44,339 nucleotides of DNA from Tautonia sociabilis (GTDB taxonomy: Bacteria > Planctomycetota > Planctomycetia > Isosphaerales > Isosphaeraceae). This document shows, piece after piece, positions 15,191 to 25,012 of this stretch (position 1 is the first letter of the stretch; each line of letters begins with the position of its first letter). The stretch spans positions 1 to 44,339 of the forward strand of contig NZ_RYZH01000054.1 in the NCBI RefSeq assembly GCF_003977685.1, given 5' to 3'. Below the pieces are notes generated by a model. The model did no database searches, had not been told where the DNA came from, and saw nothing but the letters and a program-made list of their open reading frames with translations. Position numbers and translations under genes: made by a program.

Positions 15191-16936
15191 TTATTCGCCC
15201 GAGGCCTCGAAGACGGGCTCGCCGTTGAGGTAGGTCGCCTCGACGGTGATCTCCCGGATCTCGTCCTCGGGGCAGGTGAGGATGTCGCGGTCGAGGACGA
15301 TGAAATCGGCGAGCTTGCCCCGCTCGAGGGAGCCGAGCTGGTCTTCGAGGAACAGGAGCCGGGCGTTGTTGATGGTATAGAGGCGGATGGCCTGCTCCCG
15401 GGAGAGGGCCTCCTCGGGATGGAGGCGGCCCTGGTACCCCCTGGCCTGGCGGGTGATGGCGACCCACATGCCGAGGAAGGGGTTATAGGGATTGATCGAC
15501 CGGAAGGAGCCGACCTTCTGCATGTGGTCGGAGCCGCCGCCGACGGTGACGCCGGCCTCGAAGAGGCTCTTGAGCGGCTGGAACCAGCGGAGGCGGTCGT
15601 CGCCGAACTGGGCGGAGAGGGTGCGAACGTCGAGGTAGAGCCAGGCCGGCTGGATGTCGAGCACGACGCCGAGGCGGGCGGCCTGGTCGATGGCCTCCCG
15701 GCTCATGAAGTTGGAGTGGGTGATGCAGGGGCGGGTGGGGGCGACGGGAGTGTCTCGGTTGACCGCCTCGTAGGCGTCGAGCAGGGTATGGACCGCCCCG
15801 TCGCCCACGCTGTGCGCCGTGAACTGGATGCCAGACTCGACCGCGGCGCGGACCATCGGCTCCAGCCGATCCGGCGGGATGAACAGCACGCCTCGGTAGT
15901 GGGGGTCGTCGATCGCGTAGATCTCGCTCACGCCCCAGGGCTCCCGCATGAAGGCGCTGCCGGTGAGCATGCCGCCATCGAGGAACATCTTGATGCCGAC
16001 GATCCGGAGCATCGGGCCGCCGTTGCGCAGCGGGTGGTTGGCGACGGATCGAATCTCCCGCTCGATCTCCTCGATCGGGCCGGAGTGGTCGACGCCGCGG
16101 GAGATGCCGATCCGAATGGGGAGGCGACCCGAGTCGAGGAGGCGTTCATACTGGTCGATGGCCGATGCGCTGGCGTTGCGGTCGATGATCGCCGTGAGGC
16201 CGACGGAGTTGTAGTCGCGGAGCAGGGTGAGCAGCCGCTCGTCCTGCTCGTCGGGCGTCGGCGACCGGCCGGGAGGGTCGGCCTTCACGTACCGGGTGAG
16301 GTTGCGGAGGATGCCGGTCGGCTCTCCGGTTTCCGGGTCGCGCTCGACCTTGCCGGGCCCCTCGGGCTCGAAGTTCTTGTCGATGCCGCTCAGCTCCAGG
16401 GCCATCGAGTTGAGCGAGGCGTCCGGTCCGGTCGCGAACAGGACGGGGTTCTTCGGGGCGACGCGGTCCAGCTCGGCCCGGGTGGGATAGCGCTGTTCCT
16501 TCAATCGAGTGATGAACACCTGACGGACGACGACCCATTGCCCCTCGCCGAGTTCCCGGGCACGCTGGCCGATGTAGTCGAGCACGTCGGCGATCGTCCG
16601 CAGGTCGGGGATCTCGTGGTCGAACTCCGTCAGAGAGGCGCCGGTGGGGTGGGTGTGCGAGTCGATCAGGCCGGGCAGCACGGTCTTGCCGCCAAGGTCG
16701 ATCACGCGGGTGTCCGGCCCCCGAGTCGCCAGGACTTCGGCGTCGGTGCCGACCCGGAGGAGCGTGCCGTCGGAGACGGCGATGGCCTCGGCGATCGAGA
16801 AGGCGTCGTCCACGGTGACGATCTTGCCGTTGTGGAGGATCAGGTCGGCCTGCTGGGCGTCAGCGGTCGGGGAGGCAAGCGTCGCGACGGCCAGCAGCAG
16901 AGCGGGCAGCCGCGAGGCAAGTCGCGATGCGATCAT
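15191..16936 (-). CDS. Exported amidohydrolase (YtcJ-like)
   Basis: The 581-residue protein belongs to the metal-dependent amidohydrolase superfamily, with the metal-ligand motif HTH at 94-96 (IDSHTHPTG). Further features are the C-terminal GGGSDHM motif, which carries the last metal-side Asp, and the closing GKLADFIVLDRDI found in YtcJ-type members. A signal peptide (residues 1-28, ending ADAQQ) places it outside the cytoplasm. The reaction is probably hydrolysis of an amide or imide, with substrate unknown. The ATG at 16936 was chosen because it gives this clean signal peptide. A 229-bp divergent spacer separates it from the beta-helix gene on the other strand. Confidence 0.9.
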   Translation of the reverse strand: MIASRLASRLPALLLAVATLASPTADAQQADLILHNGKIVTVDDAFSIAEAIAVSDGTLLRVGTDAEVLATRGPDTRVIDLGGKTVLPGLIDSHTHPTGASLTEFDHEIPDLRTIADVLDYIGQRARELGEGQWVVVRQVFITRLKEQRYPTRAELDRVAPKNPVLFATGPDASLNSMALELSGIDKNFEPEGPGKVERDPETGEPTGILRNLTRYVKADPPGRSPTPDEQDERLLTLLRDYNSVGLTAIIDRNASASAIDQYERLLDSGRLPIRIGISRGVDHSGPIEEIEREIRSVANHPLRNGGPMLRIVGIKMFLDGGMLTGSAFMREPWGVSEIYAIDDPHYRGVLFIPPDRLEPMVRAAVESGIQFTAHSVGDGAVHTLLDAYEAVNRDTPVAPTRPCITHSNFMSREAIDQAARLGVVLDIQPAWLYLDVRTLSAQFGDDRLRWFQPLKSLFEAGVTVGGGSDHMQKVGSFRSINPYNPFLGMWVAITRQARGYQGRLHPEEALSREQAIRLYTINNARLLFLEDQLGSLERGKLADFIVLDRDILTCPEDEIREITVEATYLNGEPVFEASGE

Positions 16937-17165
16937 GGGTCGGCCTCGATCGGGAGGGGTCGGATCGACGGGGGGCGTCCACCGGTTGCATCGCCCCGGA
17001 TCGAGGCCCATTCTGACGGCCGCCGGGTCCCCCCGCAACGACCTCGGCCGGGACCAGGCCAGCGACTTCCGCCCGGGTCCGCCCCGAGTCATACTGGGAC
17101 CGGAACGACGGCCAACCGCGGCCGATCCCCCCTCGCACCCCGTCCTTCGGGAACCGGAGGCCCTG

Positions 17166-18500
17166 ATGACCCGCTTCGCCCCGGCCGCCCTCGGGCTCCT
17201 CCTGGCCGCCTCGCCCGCCGCCTCCCAGGACGCCGCCGGCCCGCCGCCGGACGAGCGCCAGTTGCCCTTCGCCATGCATTCGGAAATGAGCGAACGTCCA
17301 ACGATCACCGTGGGCCGGGCCGACGCCGACCTCATCGGCGCCGACAACCGAGCGCTGCAGGCGGCCGTCGAGTACGTGGCCGCCCTTGGCGGCGGTATCG
17401 TGCAGATCGGAGAGGGGGAATACCTCATGCGCGACTCGCTCCACCTGCGGTCCCACGTCACCGTCCGAGGCGTGCCGGGGAAGACCATCCTGCGCAAGGC
17501 GGATGCGGCCGTCTCCCCCCTGGCGATGGACGGCGACTTCGGCGAGCAGCAGATCACCGTCGAGCAGCCGTCCGGCTTCGAGGTCGGTGCCGGCGTCGCC
17601 ATCTGGGATAACCGCTCCGGGGGCTTCCACACCACCGTCGGCCGGATCACCGGCCGGCGCGGCGACACGTTCGCGATCGACGCCCCGCTGATGGCCGACT
17701 GCCTGGTGTCGAACCAGGCGATGGCCGCCACCGTCTTCCCGGTCGTCAGCGGCGTGAACATCCAAGGGGCCCGGGTGGAAGGGCTCGTCATCGACGGCAA
17801 CAAGGCGGGCAACCCCTACCTCAACGGCTGCCGGGGAGCGGGCATCTACCTCTATCGCGGATTCGGCACGGTGATCGCCAACTGCGTCGTCCGCGACTAC
17901 CACGGCGACGGCATCAGCTTCCAGCAGTCGAACGACGTGACGGTGATCGACTGCATCAGCGAGGAAAACACCCACCTCGGCCTGCACCCGGGCAGCGGCT
18001 CGCAGCGGCCCACGGTGCGGGGCTGCATCGCCCGGCGCAACGGGACGGACGGCCTGTTCCTCTGCTGGCGGGTCCGCCACGGCACGTTCGAGGAGAACCT
18101 GCTGGAGGAGAACGGCCAGTTCGGCATCTCGATCGGCCACAAGGATTCGGACAACCTCTTGCGCAACAACCGGATCGTCCGCAACGCCTCGAACGGCGTC
18201 TTCTTCCGCAACGAGGACGAGGCGATGTCCCCGCACCGGAACCGCCTGGAAGCGAACCTCATCGAGGACAACGGCCGGGAGCCCGGCACCGCGGCCATCC
18301 GGGTGCGCGGGGAGCCCTCGGGCCTGACCTTCGAGGGGAATGTGATCCGGGACACGAGGACCAGCGCCGACCAGACGCAGACCGTGGGCATCCTCGTCGA
18401 GCCGACGGTCGGCCCCATCGCGATCGGCCCGAACGAGATTGACGCCCCGACCAAGATCGACGACCGCCGATCGACCGCCATCGCCGGGGAGCCGGAGTGA
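17166..18500 (+). CDS. Secreted right-handed beta-helix protein
   Basis: The 444-residue protein has a signal peptide (MTRFAPAALGLLLAASPAAS). After a domain that opens like pectate-lyase or glycosidase folds (DNRALQAAVEYVA, then GGGIVQIGEGEY), it has a series of 20-25 residue coils rich in Asn, Gly and Val (for example NCVVRDYHGDGISF and NLLEENGQFGISIG), typical of parallel beta-helix polysaccharide-binding or -cleaving proteins. The catalytic residues cannot be assigned from sequence alone. Its stop overlaps the next gene, so the two are co-translated. Confidence 0.85.
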   Translation: MTRFAPAALGLLLAASPAASQDAAGPPPDERQLPFAMHSEMSERPTITVGRADADLIGADNRALQAAVEYVAALGGGIVQIGEGEYLMRDSLHLRSHVTVRGVPGKTILRKADAAVSPLAMDGDFGEQQITVEQPSGFEVGAGVAIWDNRSGGFHTTVGRITGRRGDTFAIDAPLMADCLVSNQAMAATVFPVVSGVNIQGARVEGLVIDGNKAGNPYLNGCRGAGIYLYRGFGTVIANCVVRDYHGDGISFQQSNDVTVIDCISEENTHLGLHPGSGSQRPTVRGCIARRNGTDGLFLCWRVRHGTFEENLLEENGQFGISIGHKDSDNLLRNNRIVRNASNGVFFRNEDEAMSPHRNRLEANLIEDNGREPGTAAIRVRGEPSGLTFEGNVIRDTRTSADQTQTVGILVEPTVGPIAIGPNEIDAPTKIDDRRSTAIAGEPE

Positions 18501-19708
18501 TGGCGGCGCCGGGGTCTCCCGATGGCCCCCTCCCGGAGAAGCCCGGGAGGCTCGCCTCGCTCGACGCCTTCCGAGGGGCCGTGATGATCCTCATGGCCTC
18601 CGGAGGCCTGGGCCTCGCCCGGGTGGCGGAGGAGTACGGCGACAGCCGGCCGTGGCTGCGGGCCGTCGGCGAGCAGGTCGAACACGTCCCCTGGGTGGGC
18701 TGCTCGCTCTGGGACCTGATTCAGCCGGCATTCATGTTCATGGTGGGCGTGGCCCTGCCGTTCTCGATCGCCAACCGGACGGCCCGGGGCCAGTCCTTCG
18801 GGCCGATGTTCGCCCACGCGCTCTGGCGATCGGCCGCGCTGGTCCTGCTGGCGGTCTATCTGACCTCGTCGTGGAGCGATCGCACGGTCTGGGTCTTCAC
18901 CAACGTGCTGGCGCAAATCGGACTGGGATATCCATTCCTGTTTCTGCTCGCGTTCACGAGGCCGAGGACCCAGTGGCTGGCCGCCTTCGGCATCCTCGCG
19001 GGGTACTGGCTGCTGTTCGCGTCGTATCCGGCGCCGGGGACGGACGTGGACTGGAAGGCGATCGGGATCCCCGACGACTGGCCGCACCTCTCCGGATTCG
19101 CCGCCCACTGGGAGAAGAACGCCAACGCCGCCGCCGCGTTCGACTCCTGGTTTCTGAACCTGTTCCCCCGCGAGGAGCCGTTCCTGTACAGCGAGGGCGG
19201 GTATCAGACGCTCAATTTCGTCCCGTCGCTGGCGACGATGATCTTCGGCATGCAGGCGGGCCGCCTGTTGCGCCTCGACCTGACGCTTGCCGGGAAGCTG
19301 GCCCGGCTGGTCGGCCTCGGCGCGATCGGCGTGGCGATCGGGCTGGGGTTGCAGACGGTCGGGGTGTGCCCGATGGTCAAGCGAATCTGGACGCCGTCGT
19401 GGGCGATCTTCAGCGCGGGGGCGGTTTCCTTGCTCCTGGCGGGGTTCGTGGCGATCATCGAGGGGATGGGCTGGAAGCGATGGGCGTTTCCGATGGTGGT
19501 GGTCGGCATGAACCCGATCGCCCTGTACTGCCTGTGGCAGCTCTCGGGAGGTTATATCAAGACAAACCTCCGCCGACACATCGACCCGGGCCTCTTCGAA
19601 ACGCTCGGCCCCGCGTTCCAGCCAATGCTGGAGCGGGGAGCGGTGCTGGTCGTGCTCTGGCTCGTGGTGTTCTGGATGTACCGGCGCAAGATTTTCCTCA
19701 GACTCTGA
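18500..19708 (+). CDS. DUF5009-type integral membrane protein (acyltransferase-like)
   Basis: The 402-residue protein has about ten membrane segments and the N-terminal LASLDAFRGAVMILM stretch, followed by VPWVGCSLWDLIQPAFMFM. Both are typical of DUF5009 proteins, related to heparan-alpha-glucosaminide N-acetyltransferases. It may transfer acyl groups to sugars across the membrane. The ATG at 18500 shares its first base with the stop of the beta-helix gene; a GTG at 18497 is an equally possible start. The coupling suggests that both genes serve the same polysaccharide. Confidence 0.85.
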   Translation: MAAPGSPDGPLPEKPGRLASLDAFRGAVMILMASGGLGLARVAEEYGDSRPWLRAVGEQVEHVPWVGCSLWDLIQPAFMFMVGVALPFSIANRTARGQSFGPMFAHALWRSAALVLLAVYLTSSWSDRTVWVFTNVLAQIGLGYPFLFLLAFTRPRTQWLAAFGILAGYWLLFASYPAPGTDVDWKAIGIPDDWPHLSGFAAHWEKNANAAAAFDSWFLNLFPREEPFLYSEGGYQTLNFVPSLATMIFGMQAGRLLRLDLTLAGKLARLVGLGAIGVAIGLGLQTVGVCPMVKRIWTPSWAIFSAGAVSLLLAGFVAIIEGMGWKRWAFPMVVVGMNPIALYCLWQLSGGYIKTNLRRHIDPGLFETLGPAFQPMLERGAVLVVLWLVVFWMYRRKIFLRL

Positions 19709-19762
19709 TCGAGGCGTCGGAGAGTCGGGGAGGGATCGGTCACCCGCGGGGGCAAGAGGCTC

Positions 19763-20965
19763 ATGGTCGGATCGGACGCTTCGGGATCAATCAGGGAGCG
19801 ATCGGATCGGATCGCCCGGCACATCGACCGGGCGCGGTTGCTGGCGATCGCCGAGCGGCTGATCTCGGTGCCCAGCCCCACGGGGAACGCCGGCGGGGCG
19901 CTCGATGCGCTGGCCGAGTTCCTGACCGGGGAAGGGATCGCGGTCGAGCGGCCCCAGGCCGATCACCCGAAGGCCCCGGCCGTGGTGGCCCGCCTGTCGG
20001 CCGGAGCGGCGGGGAAAACGCTCCAGTTCGACGGGCACCTCGACACGGTCCACCTGCCGTTCGTCCCCTTCGGCCGGGAGGGCGAGACGATCACCGGCAG
20101 CGGCTCGTGCGACATGAAGGGCGGCACCGCCGCCGCGGTGGAGGCGATGCTCGCCGCCCGAGACTCGGGAGTGCTCGGCGGAGGATCGATCCTGCTGACC
20201 GCTCACGACCTGCACGAGGCCCCCTGGGGGTTCGGCACGCAGTTCGACCGGCTGATCTCGGACGGGGTCGTCGGCGACGCGGTGCTCATCCCCGAGCCGC
20301 TCTCGGGACACCTGCCGGTCGCCGGGAGGGGCCAGGCGTGCTGGAAGGTGACGATCCGGCGCGACGGGCCTCCGGTCCACGAGGTGATGCGGCCCGAGGG
20401 GGCCCCCCGGGTGATCGCCGTCGGGGCGGAGCTGATCCGAAGGCTCGGCGAGCTGGACGCCCGGGTCGCCGCGGAGGTCGATCCTGTGGCCGGACGGTCG
20501 AGCGCCTTCGTGGGGCAGGTGCACGCCGGGGAACTCTACAATCAAGATCCGCCGACCTGCTGGATTGAGGGAACCCGGCGGTGGGTCCCCGGCAAGGACC
20601 GCCACGCGATCGAGGCCGAATTCCGGTCGCTGCTCGACGAGCTGGCCGCCGAGACCGGCACGGCGATCGAGGCCGAGTACCAGCTCGTCCGAGACGCCTT
20701 CGCCCTCAACCTGGAGGCGCAGGCGGTCGCCGACTTCCGCCTCGCGTATGAGTCGATCGCCGGCTCCCCGCTGCCGACCGGGCCGAAGCCGTTCGTGGAC
20801 GACGGCAACAGCGTCTGGGCCCTCGCCGGCGTGCCGGCCATCACCCACGGCCCCCGCTCCGGCGGCCAGCACACGACCGGGGAATGGGCCTCGGTCGACG
20901 ACCTGGTCCGAGTCGCCCACACCTACGCCCTGACCGCCGCCCTGTTCTGCCCCCGAGGATCCTGA
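19763..20965 (+). CDS. M20-family metallohydrolase
   Basis: The 400-residue protein is an M20 (ArgE/DapE/ACY1-like) hydrolase, which cleaves amide bonds of acyl amino acids or peptides. The first metal ligands are in DGHLDTV (His92, Asp94), and the bridging Asp117 is in GSCDMKGG. The final ligand region is GPRSGGQHTTGEW. The catalytic Glu-Glu pair normally seen after the second strand (xEEx) appears as TAHDLHEAPWG, leaving only Glu152, so the active site may be altered or the substrate may differ. It has no signal peptide. It is five bases upstream of the aminotransferase gene, so they are almost certainly co-transcribed. Confidence 0.88.
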   Translation: MVGSDASGSIRERSDRIARHIDRARLLAIAERLISVPSPTGNAGGALDALAEFLTGEGIAVERPQADHPKAPAVVARLSAGAAGKTLQFDGHLDTVHLPFVPFGREGETITGSGSCDMKGGTAAAVEAMLAARDSGVLGGGSILLTAHDLHEAPWGFGTQFDRLISDGVVGDAVLIPEPLSGHLPVAGRGQACWKVTIRRDGPPVHEVMRPEGAPRVIAVGAELIRRLGELDARVAAEVDPVAGRSSAFVGQVHAGELYNQDPPTCWIEGTRRWVPGKDRHAIEAEFRSLLDELAAETGTAIEAEYQLVRDAFALNLEAQAVADFRLAYESIAGSPLPTGPKPFVDDGNSVWALAGVPAITHGPRSGGQHTTGEWASVDDLVRVAHTYALTAALFCPRGS

Positions 20966-20970
20966 CGCGC

Positions 20971-22356
20971 ATGGCCACCGTCCCCAGCCCGATGCCCGAC
21001 CTGATCGCCGAGGCCCAGGCCGTCGAGGAGCGCTTCCTCCGGCAGATCTTCGTCCGAGACCAGATGGCCGAGTGGTCGAAGCACCCGCTCGTGATGGCCA
21101 GGGCCGACGGCGTGTCGTACTGGGACGTGAACGGCAAGCACTATCTCGATGCGTTGTCCGGGATCTACGTCGCCTCGGTCGGCCACAACAACCGGAGGGT
21201 GATCGACGCGATCCGGGAGCAGTACGATCGGCTGTCCTTCTCTCCGCCAATGCACGGCACGAACCCGGTGGCCGTGCAGCTGGCCAACCTGCTGGCCGAG
21301 CTGGCTCCGGGAGACCTGTCGACCGTGAAGTTCCAGTGTGGCGGCGCCGAGGTGACGGAAGCGGCCATCAAGCTGGCCCGGCAGTACCACAAGCTGACCG
21401 GCGCTCCGGGCAAATTCAAGATCATCGGCCGGTACCAGTCGTGGCACGGCTCGACCCTGGGGGCGCTGTCGGCCTCGGGCCTGAAGTCCCGGAAAACGGT
21501 GAACGAGCCGATGGCTTCCGGGTTCTTGCACGTCTTCCCGCCGACCTGCTACCGCTGCCCGTTCGGCCAGTCGTACCCGAGCTGCGGGCTGACCTGCGCC
21601 TCGATCATCGAGAAGGTGATCGACTTCGAGGATCCGGACACCGTCGCCGCGATCATCGTCGAGCCGATCGGCCACACCGGCGGGGTGATCGACCCTCCCG
21701 AGGAGTATCTCCCGATGCTCCGGGAGATCTGCGATCGTCACAACATCCTCCTGATCTTCGACGAGATCATCACCGGCTTCGGCCGCACCGGGCACCTGTT
21801 CGCGGCCGAGACGTTCGGCGTGGTGCCGGATGTGCTCTGCGTGGCCAAGGGGATGAGCGGCGGGTATGCCCCCATCTCGGCGATGATCTGCCGAAGGCCG
21901 ATCGCCGATGCCTTCTGGGGCCCGATCTCCGAGAACCCCGGCTTCGTGGAGGGGCACACGTTCGAGGGGAACCCGATCTCCTGCGCCGCGGGGATCGCCG
22001 TGATCCGGGAGATCCTCGAACGGGACCTTTGCGGCAACGCCCGGGCCCAGGGAGCCCGCCTGCGGGCCGGGTTCGAGCGGCTGTCGGAGAAGCACGGCGT
22101 GATCGGCGACCTCCGCGGCAAGGGGCTGTTCCAGGCGATCGAGTTCGTCCGGGACCGGGCGACGAAGGAGCCGATGCCGGAGGCCTTCGGCGTCCGAGTC
22201 GGCCGCAGGGCGCTGGAGCACGGGCTGCTCTGCCGGTTCGACCCCAACTGGATCGCGTTCGGGCCGCCGCTGGTCGTCACCGGAGCGCAGATCGACGAGA
22301 TGGTGGCGATCCTCGACCGCTGCCTCGGCGAGGCGCTCGCCGAGGCGGGGTCCTGA
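20971..22356 (+). CDS. Class III PLP-dependent aminotransferase
   Basis: The 461-residue enzyme moves an amino group to a keto acid with pyridoxal phosphate. The PLP-binding Lys is Lys293 in VAKGMSGGYAP and the cofactor Asp is Asp264 in IFDEIITGFGRTG. A Cys-rich segment, CYRCPFGQSYPSCGLTC, is a common insertion in this subgroup. The exact amino donor is unknown. The ATG at 20971 was chosen because it sits five bases after the stop of the M20 gene and is followed by a normal N-terminus; a frame opening upstream would overlap the M20 gene. The M20 hydrolase may release the amine that this enzyme uses. Confidence 0.92.
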   Translation: MATVPSPMPDLIAEAQAVEERFLRQIFVRDQMAEWSKHPLVMARADGVSYWDVNGKHYLDALSGIYVASVGHNNRRVIDAIREQYDRLSFSPPMHGTNPVAVQLANLLAELAPGDLSTVKFQCGGAEVTEAAIKLARQYHKLTGAPGKFKIIGRYQSWHGSTLGALSASGLKSRKTVNEPMASGFLHVFPPTCYRCPFGQSYPSCGLTCASIIEKVIDFEDPDTVAAIIVEPIGHTGGVIDPPEEYLPMLREICDRHNILLIFDEIITGFGRTGHLFAAETFGVVPDVLCVAKGMSGGYAPISAMICRRPIADAFWGPISENPGFVEGHTFEGNPISCAAGIAVIREILERDLCGNARAQGARLRAGFERLSEKHGVIGDLRGKGLFQAIEFVRDRATKEPMPEAFGVRVGRRALEHGLLCRFDPNWIAFGPPLVVTGAQIDEMVAILDRCLGEALAEAGS

Positions 22357-22449
22357 TCAATCGGGGGGAGGTCCAGGCTCCGACCGGGGGGCGATGCGCC
22401 CCCAACGGCCTCGACGCCCCCTCTCGACCGCCAATCGGGTCGTCCGGCC

Positions 22450-23328
22450 TCAGCCGCCGAAGGGCCGTTGTTCCCAGGGAAGAGGCATCGTCGGCGGTCG
22501 GCGGTGGAGGTCGCGGCGGACGTCCTTCGGACGGTCCTTGAACCAGGAGACGAGGCGGGAGAGCTGCTTCACCGCCTCGTCGTAGGCGCGCTTGCCCTTC
22601 TCGGGGGTCGCCTTGGCAGCCTCGCCGAGGGTACCCGTCTCGGAGTAGCTGCTGGTCCAGGAGATGATCGTGCCGGGGCCGGCGGCGAAGAGGTCGACCC
22701 AGTTGAAGGGGCTCTCCTCGGCATTGAAGCTGATGATGCCGGACTCGACCTTGTCGGCGCGGACGTTGTCGCCGTCGAGGTACATGTACAGGGACGTCTC
22801 CAGCTCGCAGGCGTGGGCGCATCCCCCGGGGAAATGGCTCTCTCGCCACGAGGGGAGGAAGTCCTTGTCCACCGTGAGCAGGTTCCACCAGGAGATCGGG
22901 ATGCACTCGGCGTCCGTCTCCAGGTTCGTGCGCCGGGCGACGAGGTCGAGGTTCGGCCAGTTCGAGCCGTGGCCGTTGAGGAGGATGATCTTCTTGAAGC
23001 CGTGGTAGGCCAGGCTCCGGGTGATATCGAGCACCTGGTGCATGAAATGCTCGAAATGCGTGTTGATCGTACCGGGGAAGTCCATGACGTGCCCGGTATA
23101 GCCGTAGGCGACAACCGGCAGGACGAGCATCTTCTCCGGGATCGCCCGTCCGGCGCCCTGGGCGATGCCGACAGGGCAGACGAGGTCGACATCGAGCGGC
23201 AGGTGGTGGCCGTGTTGCTCGACGGCGCCGCAGGGGACGACGCAAACCTTGCCCAGCTCGACGGCGTCATTGATCTCCGGCCAGGTCAGCTTCTCGTAGC
23301 GGTGCTCGGATCGGGCTCGACTGCTCAT
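22450..23328 (-). CDS. Creatininase-family amidohydrolase
   Basis: The 292-residue protein matches the creatininase family by its metal-binding motifs: CGAVEQHGHHLPLDVD (Glu37, His39, His41/42, Asp46, Asp48) and LLNGHGSNWP. Members open cyclic amides such as creatinine or mycofactocin-type precursors, or act on amidines; the substrate here is unknown. The start is the ATG at 23328, giving MSSRARSEH. It is convergent with the aminotransferase gene and divergent from the MFS gene 197 bp away. Together with the M20 hydrolase and aminotransferase it suggests a locus for using an N-containing compound. Confidence 0.9.
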   Translation of the reverse strand: MSSRARSEHRYEKLTWPEINDAVELGKVCVVPCGAVEQHGHHLPLDVDLVCPVGIAQGAGRAIPEKMLVLPVVAYGYTGHVMDFPGTINTHFEHFMHQVLDITRSLAYHGFKKIILLNGHGSNWPNLDLVARRTNLETDAECIPISWWNLLTVDKDFLPSWRESHFPGGCAHACELETSLYMYLDGDNVRADKVESGIISFNAEESPFNWVDLFAAGPGTIISWTSSYSETGTLGEAAKATPEKGKRAYDEAVKQLSRLVSWFKDRPKDVRRDLHRRPPTMPLPWEQRPFGG

Positions 23329-23525
23329 CGGATGTGCTCCGACTCGGGGAGGAATGGCGGGTGGTTCGACCGGAGGGCGAGTAAACCCGATCGTGGTCGG
23401 AGAAGGAAGAACGTGCAGGGAGCGGTGCCTTGCCGTCGCGGCCAACGGCGGGGAGAATCGGGCCGACGGCCGGGCGGGATCGCCCGCGTGAGCCCCGAGC
23501 TTGACTGTTTGTCCCGGGAGGCACC

Positions 23526-24929
23526 ATGCTCGACGAGGGACGCGACGCCCGGCCCGACGTCGAGGATGTCGGCCCGAAGCCGGAGCGCGGGGACAACCGG
23601 CCAACTCGGGTGCGGTTCCTGGTGCTGTTCTCCGCCTGCTCGCTGGCGGTGGTGACGTACATCCACCGCGTGGGCTTCGCCACCGCGTCGACACCGATGC
23701 GGGAGGAGTTCGGGCTGGACCAGCGACAGCTCGGCCTGCTGATGGCGGCGTTCATGGTCGCCTACGGGCTGGCCGAGGTTCCCTGGGGAATGGTCGGCGA
23801 CCGTAAGGGGGTGCGCAACTCGCTGGCGGTCATCATCCTCGGCGGCTCGCTGGCGACCGCCGCCCTGGCCGCCGTGGCGTGGATCCCGGGCACGATCGCG
23901 GGGGCGTTCGCCATCCTGTTCGCCCTCCGCTTCCTGTTCGGAGCATTCCAGGCGGGAACGTTCCCGTCGATCACCCGAATGTTGGCCGACTGGATGCCGA
24001 CCACCGAGCGGGGAGGCGCCCAGGGGCTGCTCTGGATGTCCAGCCGGATCGGGGGCACGGTGGCTCCGCTGCTGCTGGTGCCGCTGTTCGGGATGTTCGG
24101 CTCGTGGGAGACGCCGCTGGTGCTGGTGGCGGGGCTAGGGGCCGTCTGGTGCGTGCTGTTCTGGCCATGGTTCCGGAACCGGCCGGAGGAAAAGGCGTCG
24201 GTGAACCAGGCCGAGCTGGAGCGGATCGCCGCCGGCCGGCGCGAGCAGCCGACGGGGCACGGCGCCGTGCCGTGGGGGAGCATGGCCACCTCGGGGAGCG
24301 TCTGGGCGCTCTGCCTGATGTACGGGGCGCTCGGATACAGCGGCAATTTCTTCATCACGCTCTTGCCCGATTATTTGTCGACGCACCGGGGGTTCTCGCC
24401 CGGGACGATCCAGTGGATGACCTCCTTGCCGTTCGCCGTGGGGGTTGGCTCGTGCCTGCTGGGGGGGACGCTCTCGGACCTGATCATCCGGGTCTCGGGC
24501 AGCCGCCGGTGGGGCCGCCGCGTGGTCGGGGCGGTGGGCATGGCGATCGCGGGGGTAGCGATCCTGGCGACGCTCCGCGTCGAGGGGGTCTGGGCGCTGG
24601 GGGGACTGCTCTGCCTGACCTACTTCGGCAACGACCTGGCGATGGGCCCCGCCTGGGCCGCCGCGGCCGACAAGGGAGAGCGCCATGCCGGCACGCTCGG
24701 CGGGCTGATGAACATGACCGCCAGCCTCACCGCCGCGCTGGCGGCGGTCGTGACCGGGCACCTGCTCGAATCGAACGACGTGACGCTGCCGTTCTACCTG
24801 TTCGCCGCGTCATATGTGTTCGGAGCGCTCTGCTGGCTGCGCGTGGACGTGACGCACACGATCGCCGGGCGGGCCGAGGCCCCGGGCGAAGATGAAGGGG
24901 ACGGCGACGGCGACGCCGAGGCGCTGTAG
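23526..24929 (+). CDS. MFS transporter (ACS-like)
   Basis: The 467-residue protein has about 12 membrane segments and the loop-2 MFS signature PWGMVGDRKGVRN. The opening TYIHRVGFATASTPMREEFG resembles anion:cation symporters (hexuronate, tartrate or phthalate uptake). The C-terminal tail is acidic (EDEGDGDGDAEAL). The ATG at 23526 is preceded by GGGAGG about eight bases upstream. Placed next to the amino-compound hydrolases, it may import their substrate; this is inference. Confidence 0.9.
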   Translation: MLDEGRDARPDVEDVGPKPERGDNRPTRVRFLVLFSACSLAVVTYIHRVGFATASTPMREEFGLDQRQLGLLMAAFMVAYGLAEVPWGMVGDRKGVRNSLAVIILGGSLATAALAAVAWIPGTIAGAFAILFALRFLFGAFQAGTFPSITRMLADWMPTTERGGAQGLLWMSSRIGGTVAPLLLVPLFGMFGSWETPLVLVAGLGAVWCVLFWPWFRNRPEEKASVNQAELERIAAGRREQPTGHGAVPWGSMATSGSVWALCLMYGALGYSGNFFITLLPDYLSTHRGFSPGTIQWMTSLPFAVGVGSCLLGGTLSDLIIRVSGSRRWGRRVVGAVGMAIAGVAILATLRVEGVWALGGLLCLTYFGNDLAMGPAWAAAADKGERHAGTLGGLMNMTASLTAALAAVVTGHLLESNDVTLPFYLFAASYVFGALCWLRVDVTHTIAGRAEAPGEDEGDGDGDAEAL

Positions 24930-25012
24930 GGTGGGTCGCGCGCTCGATCGCTTGCAACGACCCACCGCTCGAGAGGGGGGCTTGGGGTCCCGATCCCGAT
25001 CCGGATCGGGGA

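Noticed and set aside
15179..17611. A long plus-strand frame opposite the amidohydrolase
   Set aside because: The minus-strand amidohydrolase has full motifs; the plus frame has no domain and is Asp/Val/Gly-rich.
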